Source of the DNA: Paenibacillus ginsengarvi
GTDB taxonomy: Bacteria; Bacillota; Bacilli; Paenibacillales; NBRC-103111
NCBI RefSeq assembly: GCF_003626695.1
Contig: NZ_RBAH01000031.1
Span: 36,604-100,603, forward strand
Reading direction: 5' to 3'
DNA: 64,000 nt
Under the pieces are notes generated by a model. It was not told the DNA's origin, made no database searches, and saw only the letters and a list, made by a program, of their open reading frames with translations. Positions 42,852 through 51,951 of this stretch are shown in pieces. Made by a program: the position numbers and the translations under genes. Position 1 is the first letter of the stretch. Each line of letters begins with the position of its first letter.

Positions 42852-44084
42852 ATGCAGTCTCATTACGATGTCATCGTGGTAGGGGCGCGGGTGGCGGGCT
42901 CCGCCCTCGCGTACGAACTGGCCTCAGCGGGGTACAAGGTGCTGCTTGTGGACAAAAGCACCTTCCCGAGCGACATTTTGTCGACGCACAACTTCTTCGG
43001 CAACTCGCTGGCGATGCTAAAGGAAATGGGCGTGCTGGACCGGTTGCTGGAAACCGGAGCGCCTCCGTACAACCGGGCGGTCATTCAATTCGAGGATGCG
43101 GTTATCGACGGGCGATTTCCCGAGGTAAACGGCGAGGCCCGCTGCCTTTGCATCAGACGCACCCACTTGGACCATATTTTGTTCGAACATGCGGCTTCGC
43201 AGGAAGGCGTGACCGCGATCGAAGGCTTTCGCGTCACCGGCGTGATCCGGGAAGGCGGGGCAGTCGCGGGGATCGAGGGGGAGCGCCGCGGCGGCGGAAC
43301 CGAGCGGTATACGGCCCGGCTCGTCGTCGGCGCCGACGGACGTCGTTCGACCTTACGCGATCTCGTGCACAGCGAGCGCAAGCTGTCCGTACCGACCGAC
43401 TTTGCCTCCTATGTCGGTTACTTCGCTGGCTACCGTCAGGAAGGTGATCTTCACGCGGAGTTGTACAAGATCGGGGATAAAATCGGCATCGTTTTCCCTA
43501 CCAACGACGGGCTTCACGTGGTGGGCGTCATGTTTCCGCTGGATGACGAGGAGTGGGGGAGCCGGTTCTCCCGCTCGCCGGAGAAGACGATGCGCGAGAT
43601 CGTAGATAGCGGCTTCGCAAACGCTCCGCTACCGGCGCGGCTTGCCCAATCGACCCTGGTCGGGGCGATCAAAGGGCTGCGCGGTTACGATAACGACTGG
43701 TACCAGGGAATGGGGGAAGGGTGGGCGCTCGTCGGCGACGCGCTTACCTTCAAGGACCCTGCCGTCGGGCAGGGGATGCAGGACGCGCTGTACGTAGCGC
43801 GTACGCTGACCGGTGTATTGTCGCGTTACACGGATTGGAGCGCCAACTGGAAGGAGATGGCGCATATGTACCAAAGCCTGACCGAATCGCTTATGATGTC
43901 GCGTTTCCAGATGGCTTGCCAGTTTACGAAAAATGTGCCGTTTTCCCCGGAGCAGCATGCGGTCAACCGGTTAATCGCGGCGAGTCCGGAGGTGACGCAG
44001 TCCTTCCTCGGCATTTACAACCGTGCGGTTGAGCCGTATCAGTTCGAGCAAGCGGTCCGGGAGCTGGCGGCCCGGCTCGGGTAA
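42852..44084 (+). CDS. FAD-dependent oxidoreductase (geranylgeranyl reductase/halogenase-like)
   Basis: A 410-residue flavoprotein. The N-terminal YDVIVVGARVAGSALAYELA is a GxGxxG-type FAD motif with Arg replacing the usual second Gly position. VVGADGRRSTLRDL is the GD-type motif, and GWALVGDALTFKDPAVGQGM the second FAD contact. This order is that of aromatic hydroxylases, geranylgeranyl reductases and flavin halogenases; the Lys/Trp halogenase signature is not evident. The substrate is unknown and the link to neighbouring sugar genes is unclear. The ATG at 42852 follows AAAGGGGAT. Confidence 0.85.
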   Translation: MQSHYDVIVVGARVAGSALAYELASAGYKVLLVDKSTFPSDILSTHNFFGNSLAMLKEMGVLDRLLETGAPPYNRAVIQFEDAVIDGRFPEVNGEARCLCIRRTHLDHILFEHAASQEGVTAIEGFRVTGVIREGGAVAGIEGERRGGGTERYTARLVVGADGRRSTLRDLVHSERKLSVPTDFASYVGYFAGYRQEGDLHAELYKIGDKIGIVFPTNDGLHVVGVMFPLDDEEWGSRFSRSPEKTMREIVDSGFANAPLPARLAQSTLVGAIKGLRGYDNDWYQGMGEGWALVGDALTFKDPAVGQGMQDALYVARTLTGVLSRYTDWSANWKEMAHMYQSLTESLMMSRFQMACQFTKNVPFSPEQHAVNRLIAASPEVTQSFLGIYNRAVEPYQFEQAVRELAARLG

Positions 44085-44147
44085 GCCTGGCAGCCGAATC
44101 TGACAATATGGGAAGGCAATAGGAAGGTTCATATAGGATCGGGACGG

Positions 44148-44183
44148 GGCCCTGCAAATTTTGCAGGGCTCTATTTCCTTTTT
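44148..44183. terminator. Terminator between convergent genes
   Basis: GCCCTGCAAAATTTTGCAGGGC is nearly palindromic here (stem GCCCTGCAA at 44149-44158 with TTGCAGGGC to 44169), followed by TCTATTTCCTTTTT on the plus strand. Confidence 0.7.
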
Positions 44184-44212
44184 AGCGGGCATGACGCGTG
44201 TGGGGCTTTGGG

Positions 44213-45049
44213 CTATTTGCGCTTGTCCAAATCCCGGTACGAGGTCGGAGACACGCCGCTGTGATGCTTGAAAAATTTGGTGAAGTAATCCGGCAAGATC
44301 CCGATTTGGTCGGCAATTTGATTCATGCTGAGATTCGTCGTACGCAGCAGCGAGCAAGCACGATCGTAGCGCAGCTTGGCCATATATTGCATGGGCGAGA
44401 AGCCGGTCATCGATTTGAAAACCGAGATGAAATAACGCGGGTGAAAATGGGCGAGCTTCGCAAGATCTTCGACGGTCAGCTTATGCGGCAATCGCATGTG
44501 CATGTAATCGAGCACCCGCGTAACGCTCTGAACGTCCCGATGGCCGGCGTCGTTAACGATCCGCGTGGAACTGTTTTCGATGACATAACAGAGCAATTGC
44601 GCCAATGTTGTTTTGGCACGCAGAATCGAGGTCATTTCGTCGCCGGTATAGGACTCGTTCAAATGCTTGAATAACTCCTCGATGAGATCAAGATCGTTCA
44701 CCTCTACGATGGGCGAGATGGAGAGCAGGTCGAACAGCCGGTTGTCTCCGATCAAGGAGGTAAAGTGGCAGTAATATTTGCCGAACACCTCCCCGTCATA
44801 GGACGAAGCCGAAATGATCGAACCCGCAGGCAGAAGCACGAGCTGCCCCGCTGTAGGGATGAGGATCGAACCGTCGAGCCATATTTTGCATCTTCCCGAT
44901 ACCATGTAATACAGCATGTTGTATTCGAGTTTCAGATTGGAATGACTCCACTCGGCACCGAGCATCCGAAACGAAGAATGTAATATCGCGGTTTGGACAT
45001 TGGCCAGATATCTGGAAAAATTGCGCTGCTGCGCTTGGGTGCGCTGCAT
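44213..45049 (-). CDS. AraC-family regulator with cupin-like sensor
   Basis: A 278-residue one-component regulator. Residues about 30-140 are a cupin-like arm and barrel (LEYNMLYYMVSGRCKIWLDG, then AGQLVLLPAGS). Residues about 175-275 form the AraC double helix-turn-helix: KLTVEDLAKLAHFHPRYFIS, then MNQIADQIGILPDYFTKFFK. The ATG at 45049 follows a G-rich site on the minus strand. It is divergent from the DUF4838 gene and so probably controls the DUF4838-lipoprotein-GH88/105 run. Confidence 0.92.
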   Translation of the reverse strand: MQRTQAQQRNFSRYLANVQTAILHSSFRMLGAEWSHSNLKLEYNMLYYMVSGRCKIWLDGSILIPTAGQLVLLPAGSIISASSYDGEVFGKYYCHFTSLIGDNRLFDLLSISPIVEVNDLDLIEELFKHLNESYTGDEMTSILRAKTTLAQLLCYVIENSSTRIVNDAGHRDVQSVTRVLDYMHMRLPHKLTVEDLAKLAHFHPRYFISVFKSMTGFSPMQYMAKLRYDRACSLLRTTNLSMNQIADQIGILPDYFTKFFKHHSGVSPTSYRDLDKRK

Positions 45050-45388
45050 CCATCGTTCCCCCCCTCCGCCATTTTCGAATCTGTTCGGCCCTTAGCGCGA
45101 TGCTGCTTGATCGTGCGGCCTGCGGTCCTGTCTTGTTCCAGCGGACAGGTCGTTCTTTGTTTGATTATACATGGCTTTGGCGAGGCTGCGTATAGCGGCG
45201 TCTTGGTTTCGATTGAAATCTGAGTTTTTTACGGATACCGCCTGATTGTTTTCCATTCCGATTCCTGTCCGGATTCTTAGAATTAATAGTGAACCGAAAC
45301 GAAAGCAGGTGATGCTCCCGGAAAGAACCCTGTCGGACACGGATGGAGGAGAGAGAAGCACACTGAGACCATACGAGGAGGACTAGGG
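45050..45388. other. Divergent intergenic region
   Basis: About 340 bases between the AraC-type gene and the DUF4838 gene. It should hold promoters in both directions and the AraC operator, but I could not settle on a convincing -35/-10 pair. The GAGGAGGACTAGGG before 45389 is the ribosome site of the next gene. Confidence 0.4.
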
Positions 45389-47677
45389 ATGCACAGAAGA
45401 TCATTCGCCATCTTATTGTCTTTGATTGTTATGATTGTGACGCAGGGGGCTGCGTTTGCAGCGCCATCTTCCGCAGAAGGGAAGGGAAAGCAGGTCATGC
45501 TGGCCAATAACGGGAAAGCCCACTACGGTATCTTTGTCCGCTCCGATGCCGATGAGATGGAACAGCATGCCGCACAGGAACTGACCACCTACTTGACGCA
45601 AGTGACAGGAGCGCCGTTTCAGCTGTCCGAAGGCGTCACCCCGCCGGGCGGACCGACGATCGTTGTCGGCAGAAGCGCGCTAACGGAGGGGCTGGTGCCG
45701 GAGCTGACCGGTCCGACCCTTGGGGAGGATGGCTTTGTCATCGGCGCGGCGCAGCGGTACCTTGTTATCGCAGGGAGTCATCCGCGCGGCACCATGTACG
45801 GTGTGAACTTTTTTCTGGATACGTATGTCGGGGTAAAATGGTATTCGCCCACGTACACGTTCGTGCCGACGTTCCCGAAATTGCAGGTGTGCGTCGATTA
45901 TGACGTGCAGGTGCCGCGCTTTTTATACCGCGAAATGTATGTGAACGACGGCGGCAATGAACAATACCGGGCCCATAACTTACTCAACGGCAAATACCGC
46001 GACCGGTATACGCAAGTTCCGCAGTCGGAGCCATGGCTGAACAGCTGGTCCACGTATTGGCCGTATGACGTTCACAATTTCAAGAAGATCGTGCCTCAGA
46101 CCAGCTATCACTACGGCAACCAACTGCTGGCGATGAATGAAAACGTTCGCAGTATCGCGGCCGCCAACTTGATCAGCCGCGTTACCCAGCAGGTTTATGA
46201 AGGAAAGGACGCCTCCTACGGGTTCAGCCAGGAGGATACGACGTGGAGCCCCGACCCGGATAGTCTGGCGTTTGCCGCTCTGCATGGGGGTACGCTGGCC
46301 GCACCGATCATGGATATGGTAGGCGACGTTGCAACTCGCGTCAAGGCGGCGATTCCGAATGCCCGCATCGGCACGCTCGCCTATATGTTTACCGAAGAAG
46401 CGCCAACGAACATGACTTTGCCGGACAATGTCGTCGTGACGCTCACTCCGATCTATAAAGATCACGGCCGCGCCTTGAATGATCCCAAGAACAGCTTTTC
46501 GAAGCAAAACGCGGAACGATGGGCGCAAATATCGGATGATCTTGTTTTTTGGGACTATCTCGTCGACTTTTCGGGCGGCGGATATTTGATGCCGTATCCG
46601 AGCGTATACGCGATGGGGGAAACGATTCAATTTTTGGCGGATTTTCCTGCGTTCAAAGGATACTTTGGCGAACTTATTGTAGGGACGACCGCTCCAATCA
46701 GCACCGGGCTGACCGACCTGCGCGCCTGGGTGGGCGCCAAGCTGCTTTGGAACCCGAATCTGGATTACCGTGAGCTGATCGATGAGTTTGTGAACGGGTA
46801 CTATGGAGAAGCAGCGCCGTATATGAGCCAATATATGGAACTTCTCCATCAGGCGTTTGCGCAAAGTGAGGACAAATTGACGATTTCTACACCGATTACA
46901 TCCTCGTTTCTTTCGTTTGATTTGATGCGTCAAATCGACGGCTTGTTTGCGCAGGCTGCTGCCGCGACTAGCAACCCGGTCTATTTGAATCATGTGCAGC
47001 GGACGCGCATCGAGGTGGATTACACGATCCTGATGCGGTATGTCGATTATATGATGGAGGCGCAGAGACGGAATATCGTCTGGGACCCTGATTTCGACAA
47101 CCGGTACGCCAGATTCAAAACGTACACCGCGGATGTGATCAACTACAAAAGCAAAGCGACGATGACATCGCTGTACAAGCTGATCGACATTCGCCGGACT
47201 TTGCCGACCATCCCGGATTTCGTCAGTTCGCTGCCTTATTCGGATTGGCTTGACTATCAGGACCATACGTTCCGGTTGTATGAGCCTGTAGGGACGACTC
47301 TCGTCAGTGATGCCAAAGCGTCCGACAAAGCTGCGGCCAAAGTGAAAGGAAGCACGAATCAATGGGCGATTCAATTGCCAGATACCGAGCTGCCGCGTGA
47401 AGGAAGATGGAACCTGTATGCCAGCGTTCGCATCGATCCCGGCACAGGTTCATCCGGAGCAGCTGCGATGAATTACGGCTTCTCGTCTGCCTCCGGCGGC
47501 GGACGGGCTTCGATCGACTACGGACAACTGGCGGATGGCGACTATCATTTCATTGCATTGCCGTGGGTGTACGAGTACAATCCGAATGTGTCGGATCGTT
47601 ACTATTGGTTTGCTCCGCCCAATTCCACCGCCATTCAAAATCTGTATGTCGACCGGATTATCGCCGTCAGGCAGTGA
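45389..47677 (+). CDS. Secreted DUF4838 protein, alpha-glucuronidase-like
   Basis: A 762-residue exported protein. The signal peptide ends near residue 25 (TQGAAFA). Residues about 35-140 resemble the N-terminal domain shared by GH20 and GH67 enzymes (HAAQELTTYLTQVTG, then PTIVVGRSALTEG, then GTMYGVNFFLDTYVGVKWYS). The central DUF4838 domain follows, including YGFSQEDTTWSPDPDSLAFA with acidic residues suited to catalysis. A C-terminal beta domain, about 630-762, has a YYWF-rich end. The family is found with polysaccharide-degrading loci; its reaction is not established, and alpha-glucuronidase-like activity is an inference. The ATG at 45389 follows GAGGAGG. Confidence 0.8.
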   Translation: MHRRSFAILLSLIVMIVTQGAAFAAPSSAEGKGKQVMLANNGKAHYGIFVRSDADEMEQHAAQELTTYLTQVTGAPFQLSEGVTPPGGPTIVVGRSALTEGLVPELTGPTLGEDGFVIGAAQRYLVIAGSHPRGTMYGVNFFLDTYVGVKWYSPTYTFVPTFPKLQVCVDYDVQVPRFLYREMYVNDGGNEQYRAHNLLNGKYRDRYTQVPQSEPWLNSWSTYWPYDVHNFKKIVPQTSYHYGNQLLAMNENVRSIAAANLISRVTQQVYEGKDASYGFSQEDTTWSPDPDSLAFAALHGGTLAAPIMDMVGDVATRVKAAIPNARIGTLAYMFTEEAPTNMTLPDNVVVTLTPIYKDHGRALNDPKNSFSKQNAERWAQISDDLVFWDYLVDFSGGGYLMPYPSVYAMGETIQFLADFPAFKGYFGELIVGTTAPISTGLTDLRAWVGAKLLWNPNLDYRELIDEFVNGYYGEAAPYMSQYMELLHQAFAQSEDKLTISTPITSSFLSFDLMRQIDGLFAQAAAATSNPVYLNHVQRTRIEVDYTILMRYVDYMMEAQRRNIVWDPDFDNRYARFKTYTADVINYKSKATMTSLYKLIDIRRTLPTIPDFVSSLPYSDWLDYQDHTFRLYEPVGTTLVSDAKASDKAAAKVKGSTNQWAIQLPDTELPREGRWNLYASVRIDPGTGSSGAAAMNYGFSSASGGGRASIDYGQLADGDYHFIALPWVYEYNPNVSDRYYWFAPPNSTAIQNLYVDRIIAVRQ

Positions 47678-47736
47678 GCGATTTGCAAACGCTGTCATTA
47701 TGTCGGACCATTATTTCATAGAGGGGGAGAAGTACG

Positions 47737-49074
47737 ATGAAACGAAGATCATATGTATACATGCTGGCAGGCTGCTTGCTGGTGCAGGCGGCGATTACCG
47801 GGTGCGCAGGGGGGACAAGCGGCAAAGAAGGGAGCGGACAGACGGCCCAAGAAGGGAAACCGGCTGTTTCTAACGATCCGGTCACGCTATCCTTTAAAAT
47901 GAATGTAGGCTCGATCACCTCGCAGGAAGGGTTCATGACGGTTTTCGGCGATAAAATCAAGGAGAAGTTCCCGTATGTGACACCTGTTTTTGTTCCGTCG
48001 GACGTTACGCTCAAGACGATCCTCGAAACGGGTCAGCCGCTGGACATCTATTACGACTCGTTTGCGAATACGCCGACGAACGTGCTGCAAAACGGGCTTC
48101 AGTACGATCTGACCGGGTTGATGAAACAGTTCGGCTACGACGTGTCTCCGCTCGAGAAAACGTCGGTGGAAGCGCAGCGTCAGCTGGCGAACGGAGGGAT
48201 GTACGGCCTGCCGGTTTCGATCGATTCCGTTGCGCTTTTATACAACAAGGGCCTCTTCAATCAATTCGGTCTTCCGTATCCGAAGATCAACATGACGATG
48301 GACGATCTGTATGACGTGACCCGCAAAATGAGTCGTGTTGTCGACGGCGTCAACTATTACGGCTTCGGGACATCACTCGGTGCCGTCTTGGCTCTCGATC
48401 CGCTTGCGCCGCTGTTTGTAGATCCGGCTGCGAACAAAGGGAACTTTTCGTCCGAGACCTTCAAGCGGGCGTTCCAATCGCTGACCGGTCTGTTCCGTAT
48501 CCCGAACAATGAATACGATAAAACGACGCTGACCTATTCCGCTCACCTCAAGCAGTTCAGCGAACAGCGGCTCGCGATGCTGCTTGGACCGAATGCGCTG
48601 GGAACACGGTATTTTGCGGACAAAGACAAGGCTCTGGACTGGGATTTGACCACTTATCCGACATACAAGGAGGCGGCCAATACGGGACCGCAAAATGCGC
48701 CGGGCTACTTTTACGTGACGTCGAACAGCAAGTTTAAGGAAGCGGCGTTCCAGGTGGCGGCCTATGTCACTTCGCCCGAGTTCCAGAAGCATCTGGCGCG
48801 CAAAGGCTACGTGCCGGCGCTGCAAAAGCCGGAAATCGTCAACGAGTTCGGCAAAGAGATGCCGTTCCTCAAAGACAAAAATGTGCAAGCGCTGTTTACA
48901 AAAAATCCGGCGACGATCGTGAAGCTGACTCCTTACCAGTCCATTGCGCTGGCGGAAGCGCAGACGGCGTTTAACGACATCCAGTTTGGCGGGAAAGACG
49001 TGAACACCGTTCTGCGCGAAGCGGACGAGAGGATCAATCAGAAAATTGCCGCGGAACAGGCCAAGAGCAAATAA
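47737..49074 (+). CDS. Extracellular solute-binding lipoprotein (family 1)
   Basis: A 445-residue binding lipoprotein. The signal peptide ends at the lipobox ITGC (Cys23). VALLYNKGLFNQFGLPYPKI, VTRKMSRVVDGVNYYGFGTS and the closing VNTVLREADERI match the lipoprotein at 22876 block for block, so the two are paralogs. No permease genes are adjacent; the nearest are at 57-59 kb and have their own binding protein. It follows the DUF4838 gene by 60 bases, with ribosome site AGGGGGAG, and is followed by a GH88/105-like gene. Confidence 0.85.
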   Translation: MKRRSYVYMLAGCLLVQAAITGCAGGTSGKEGSGQTAQEGKPAVSNDPVTLSFKMNVGSITSQEGFMTVFGDKIKEKFPYVTPVFVPSDVTLKTILETGQPLDIYYDSFANTPTNVLQNGLQYDLTGLMKQFGYDVSPLEKTSVEAQRQLANGGMYGLPVSIDSVALLYNKGLFNQFGLPYPKINMTMDDLYDVTRKMSRVVDGVNYYGFGTSLGAVLALDPLAPLFVDPAANKGNFSSETFKRAFQSLTGLFRIPNNEYDKTTLTYSAHLKQFSEQRLAMLLGPNALGTRYFADKDKALDWDLTTYPTYKEAANTGPQNAPGYFYVTSNSKFKEAAFQVAAYVTSPEFQKHLARKGYVPALQKPEIVNEFGKEMPFLKDKNVQALFTKNPATIVKLTPYQSIALAEAQTAFNDIQFGGKDVNTVLREADERINQKIAAEQAKSK

Positions 49075-49114
49075 GCAGCCGTTATACGGCGGCAGGAACG
49101 GAGGAACAGAGGCG

Positions 49115-50599
49115 ATGAAACATACCGATACCGTCGTTTATGAAGCGGCGCGAATTTTGGCAGTGCCCGATCGGACATTGCCGGAACGAAAGCGGGTGCC
49201 GGCGGGCTGGTCGGCCGTCCCGATCGGACCTGCAGGACACGAATTGAAACTGGCATGGAGCGGCTTGGCCCTGCAGCCGCTTCTTGCTAGCCCGCACACC
49301 AGCGCCAGATTGCGTGTGACCATCGCGGTCGAAATGCGGGAAGTGCTGTTTGTAGAAGCCTACTTGCTGGAATCCGGAGAGCGGCTTGGTTCATTCGATA
49401 TTCGCTATGCGTATGTGTTTCAGCCGTTCGAGCTGCCGCTTAGTTTGCAGCAGGTCGAAGCCGTGATTCGGCAAGGAATCGGACTGCGCATCATCGAGAC
49501 GGATGCAACGTTATGGGTGTTTGACGGCTTGCAGAACGACGAGGCGCGGCGCTTTTTTACGCCGCACCTCATGCTTGCGGAGCAAGGACGCCCGATCGGA
49601 CAGTTTCAGAAACGGATGCTGTCGCTGGACAGTTTGCAGCCATTCGGCTGGCTGGAAGGTTGCGTGCTTGACGGGTTGTATGCGCTGCGGCAGGTGACGG
49701 ACGCGAACCGGGTGGAGCAGGTCCTCGACAGTCATTTGAGCGAGTATGTGACCGAGGACGGGCAGCTTCGTTACGAGGATCTGCACGGCGTCCCTTCCGA
49801 CGGCCGTTTTTCCGGCATCGAGAGTACGCTGCCCATCGCCGTCATTGCGAAGCGGCAGCCGGATCATCCGCTAGTGAAACAACTCGTCGCCTACTGGGCT
49901 GCCCATCTGGTGGACGACAAAGGGGTACTGTCCGCCGAAAGCTCCATTACGGCGGAAGGCGCCTATACGATGGCCTACCCGATGGCCGTTCTCGCATCCC
50001 GGCTTCAGAGTAAAGAGCTGGCACAGCTCGCAATCCGTCAGCTCCTGCTCCGCCGGCAGAAACTGGTCGACGGACGAGACTTGTACGGCATCGTGTCCAA
50101 TGGTGGAGACAGGCGCATCATGCGAAACTGGGCGCGTTCGTATACCTGGTATATGCTCGGCTTCGTCCGAACGTGGATGGAGCTGCAGCATGCCCCTTAT
50201 GCGGCCGAAATTTCCGGCATGGAGGAATTGACAGCCGAATTCCGGCGTATCGCTGACATTGTCGTTTCCCTGCGCGAGCCGGAAGGGCTGTGGTCCTGCT
50301 TTCTCGGGGAGCCGGAAACCGGGATCGAAACTTCGGGATCGGCCGGGATCGCCGCCGCACTGGCGCTTGGCGCGCGGCATGGCTTGCTGCCGCCAGCTTC
50401 GTTGGATGCGGCTCGAGAGGCGATGCAAGCGCTGGAGGCGTACGTGACGCCGGACGGCCTGCTGCACGGCGTTTGCCAGCATAACTGCGGAGGCCTCGTG
50501 CTGCAGCGCGGCGGATACCGGGTGCTGTCTCAGATGGGGATGGGATTGCTCGCGCAATTGTACGCTGCCGTCCACACGGAGTCTCTGGAAGTTATCTGA
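49115..50599 (+). CDS. GH88/GH105-like unsaturated glycuronyl hydrolase
   Basis: A 494-residue cytoplasmic protein. The C-terminal 330 residues look like the alpha/alpha-barrel of GH88/GH105 (YteR-like) enzymes: GWLEGCVLDGLYALRQV, RIMRNWARSYTWYMLGFVRT and ETSGSAGIAAALALGARHG. Those enzymes remove unsaturated uronic acids from lyase products by a vinyl-ether hydration. The first 160 residues form an extra beta-rich domain. The ATG at 49115 follows GGAGGAAC. Its place beside the DUF4838 and binding-protein genes supports uronate-containing substrates. The match is by motif order only. Confidence 0.72.
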   Translation: MKHTDTVVYEAARILAVPDRTLPERKRVPAGWSAVPIGPAGHELKLAWSGLALQPLLASPHTSARLRVTIAVEMREVLFVEAYLLESGERLGSFDIRYAYVFQPFELPLSLQQVEAVIRQGIGLRIIETDATLWVFDGLQNDEARRFFTPHLMLAEQGRPIGQFQKRMLSLDSLQPFGWLEGCVLDGLYALRQVTDANRVEQVLDSHLSEYVTEDGQLRYEDLHGVPSDGRFSGIESTLPIAVIAKRQPDHPLVKQLVAYWAAHLVDDKGVLSAESSITAEGAYTMAYPMAVLASRLQSKELAQLAIRQLLLRRQKLVDGRDLYGIVSNGGDRRIMRNWARSYTWYMLGFVRTWMELQHAPYAAEISGMEELTAEFRRIADIVVSLREPEGLWSCFLGEPETGIETSGSAGIAAALALGARHGLLPPASLDAAREAMQALEAYVTPDGLLHGVCQHNCGGLVLQRGGYRVLSQMGMGLLAQLYAAVHTESLEVI

Positions 50600-50614
50600 T
50601 CTTAATGTCCCCCA

Positions 50615-50676
50615 AGCAAAAAGCTTTGAAGATCGCCGCCACCGCGCGGGATTTCCAAAGTTTTTTGCCTTTTTTA
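50615..50676 (+). terminator. Rho-independent terminator
   Basis: Arms at about 50615-50634 (AGCAAAAAGCTTTGAAGATC) and 50650-50669 (GATTTCCAAAGTTTTTTGCC) pair with a few mismatches, and TTTTTT follows. It ends the DUF4838 operon. Confidence 0.7.
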
Positions 50677-50756
50677 TGTCTGCTTAGTCCAATAACCCTA
50701 ATGATTCTAACTCGCGTTATTCGCGACACATTGTCCGAAGGCGACACAAATGAAGA

Positions 50757-50785
50757 TTTACAGTCCCAGGAAAGTTTTATATAAT
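50757..50785 (+). promoter_or_regulatory. Promoter of the sugar catabolic operon
   Basis: TTTACA (50757-50762), a 17-base spacer and a perfect TATAAT (50780-50785) lie 80 bases before the oxidoreductase gene. Confidence 0.7.
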
Positions 50786-50865
50786 GAGTATGCAATAGTC
50801 GGATACAATGTCTCTTTATAAGAGACGACGAATTCAATAGACATTCGGGGGAGATGGAGAATCTC

Positions 50866-51870
50866 ATGACAGAGCTGCGTAAAGACGGCAGCGCCGCAGC
50901 CGGTCCGCTCGTACGGACGGACAACATCCGTCTCGCCATGCTCGGCATGGTTGACGGCAATGGCCACCCGTTTTCGTGGAGCGCGATCTTTAACGGGTAC
51001 GATCCGGAAGCGATGAAAGCTTGCCCGTACGCGGCCATACCGGGGTACTTGAACAAAGAGCCGGCGCATACGCTCCGTATTGGGGGAGCAAGCGTCACCC
51101 ACATCTGGACGGACGATCCGCAGGATGCCGCCCATGTGGCCCGATGCTCGCTCATCCCGCATACGGTGTCCCGCCCGGAGGACGTGATCGGCCATGTGGA
51201 TGCGGTTTTTATCGCTACCGATAAAGGCCACGAGCATGTCGCGCGCTGCCGCCCGTTCGTGGAGGCGGGCATTCCCGTCTTCGTCGATAAGCCGCTCGTC
51301 GAGGGCGAGGAGGACCTGCTCGTCTTCGCCGATTGGGTGCGGAGCGGGAAAGCGATTTTATCGTCGAGCAGCATGCGCTACAGCAAAGAATTTATGCCCT
51401 ACCGGATCTCGACGAGCAGCCTAGGAGACATTCGCTTCGCCTCGATTACGACGCCGAAGTCGTGGGAGCGCTACGGTATCCATGCTCTCGAAGCGATTTA
51501 TCCGATATTTGGGCCGGGCTTCGTTTCCGTGCGCAATACGGGAAGCTCGGACCGCAACGTCGTACACATCAAACACGCCTGCGGCGCGGATATCGTCGCT
51601 GTCGCCTCCTCCGATATGTACGGCGCTTTCGGCTTGCTCCAGCTGTGCGGCACGGCCGGCAACGCCTTCGTGCAGCATCAGGATACGTTTTATTCGTTCA
51701 AGGCTCAGCTTCAGGCGTTCGTCGATTATTTGCGCACCGGATGCCGTCCGTTCCCGTGGGAAGAAACGGTAGAACTGATGAAGCTGGTCATCGCCGGCAT
51801 CCGCAGCCGCGAGGAAGGCGGACGGGAAGTGGCGCTTGATGAAATCGCCCCTTCATTGCCGCTTCGCTGA
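50866..51870 (+). CDS. Gfo/Idh/MocA-family oxidoreductase
   Basis: A 334-residue NAD(P)-dependent sugar oxidoreductase. The N-terminal nucleotide-binding half has IRLAMLGMVDGNGHPFSW in place of the usual GxGxxG, then VDAVFIATDKGHEHVARCRP and the key Lys motif PVFVDKPLVEGEEDLL, where the EKP-type lysine is Lys in DKP. The C-terminal half carries His-containing YGIHALEAIYPIFG. Start at ATG 50866, six bases after GGAG; ATG 50854 is too close to its site. It is the first gene of a run of four sugar-metabolism genes. Confidence 0.85.
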   Translation: MTELRKDGSAAAGPLVRTDNIRLAMLGMVDGNGHPFSWSAIFNGYDPEAMKACPYAAIPGYLNKEPAHTLRIGGASVTHIWTDDPQDAAHVARCSLIPHTVSRPEDVIGHVDAVFIATDKGHEHVARCRPFVEAGIPVFVDKPLVEGEEDLLVFADWVRSGKAILSSSSMRYSKEFMPYRISTSSLGDIRFASITTPKSWERYGIHALEAIYPIFGPGFVSVRNTGSSDRNVVHIKHACGADIVAVASSDMYGAFGLLQLCGTAGNAFVQHQDTFYSFKAQLQAFVDYLRTGCRPFPWEETVELMKLVIAGIRSREEGGREVALDEIAPSLPLR

Positions 51871-51951
51871 TGATGTGGCGGCAGTCCGGCTGATCTTCAG
51901 CCGGGTCGAGCTCGCCGTTTTCGTTTCAATCGACAAAGGGAGGACTACAAC

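Noticed and set aside
45980..47374. A 464-codon open frame on the minus strand
   Set aside because: Antisense to the DUF4838 gene; no ribosome site and no recognisable motif.
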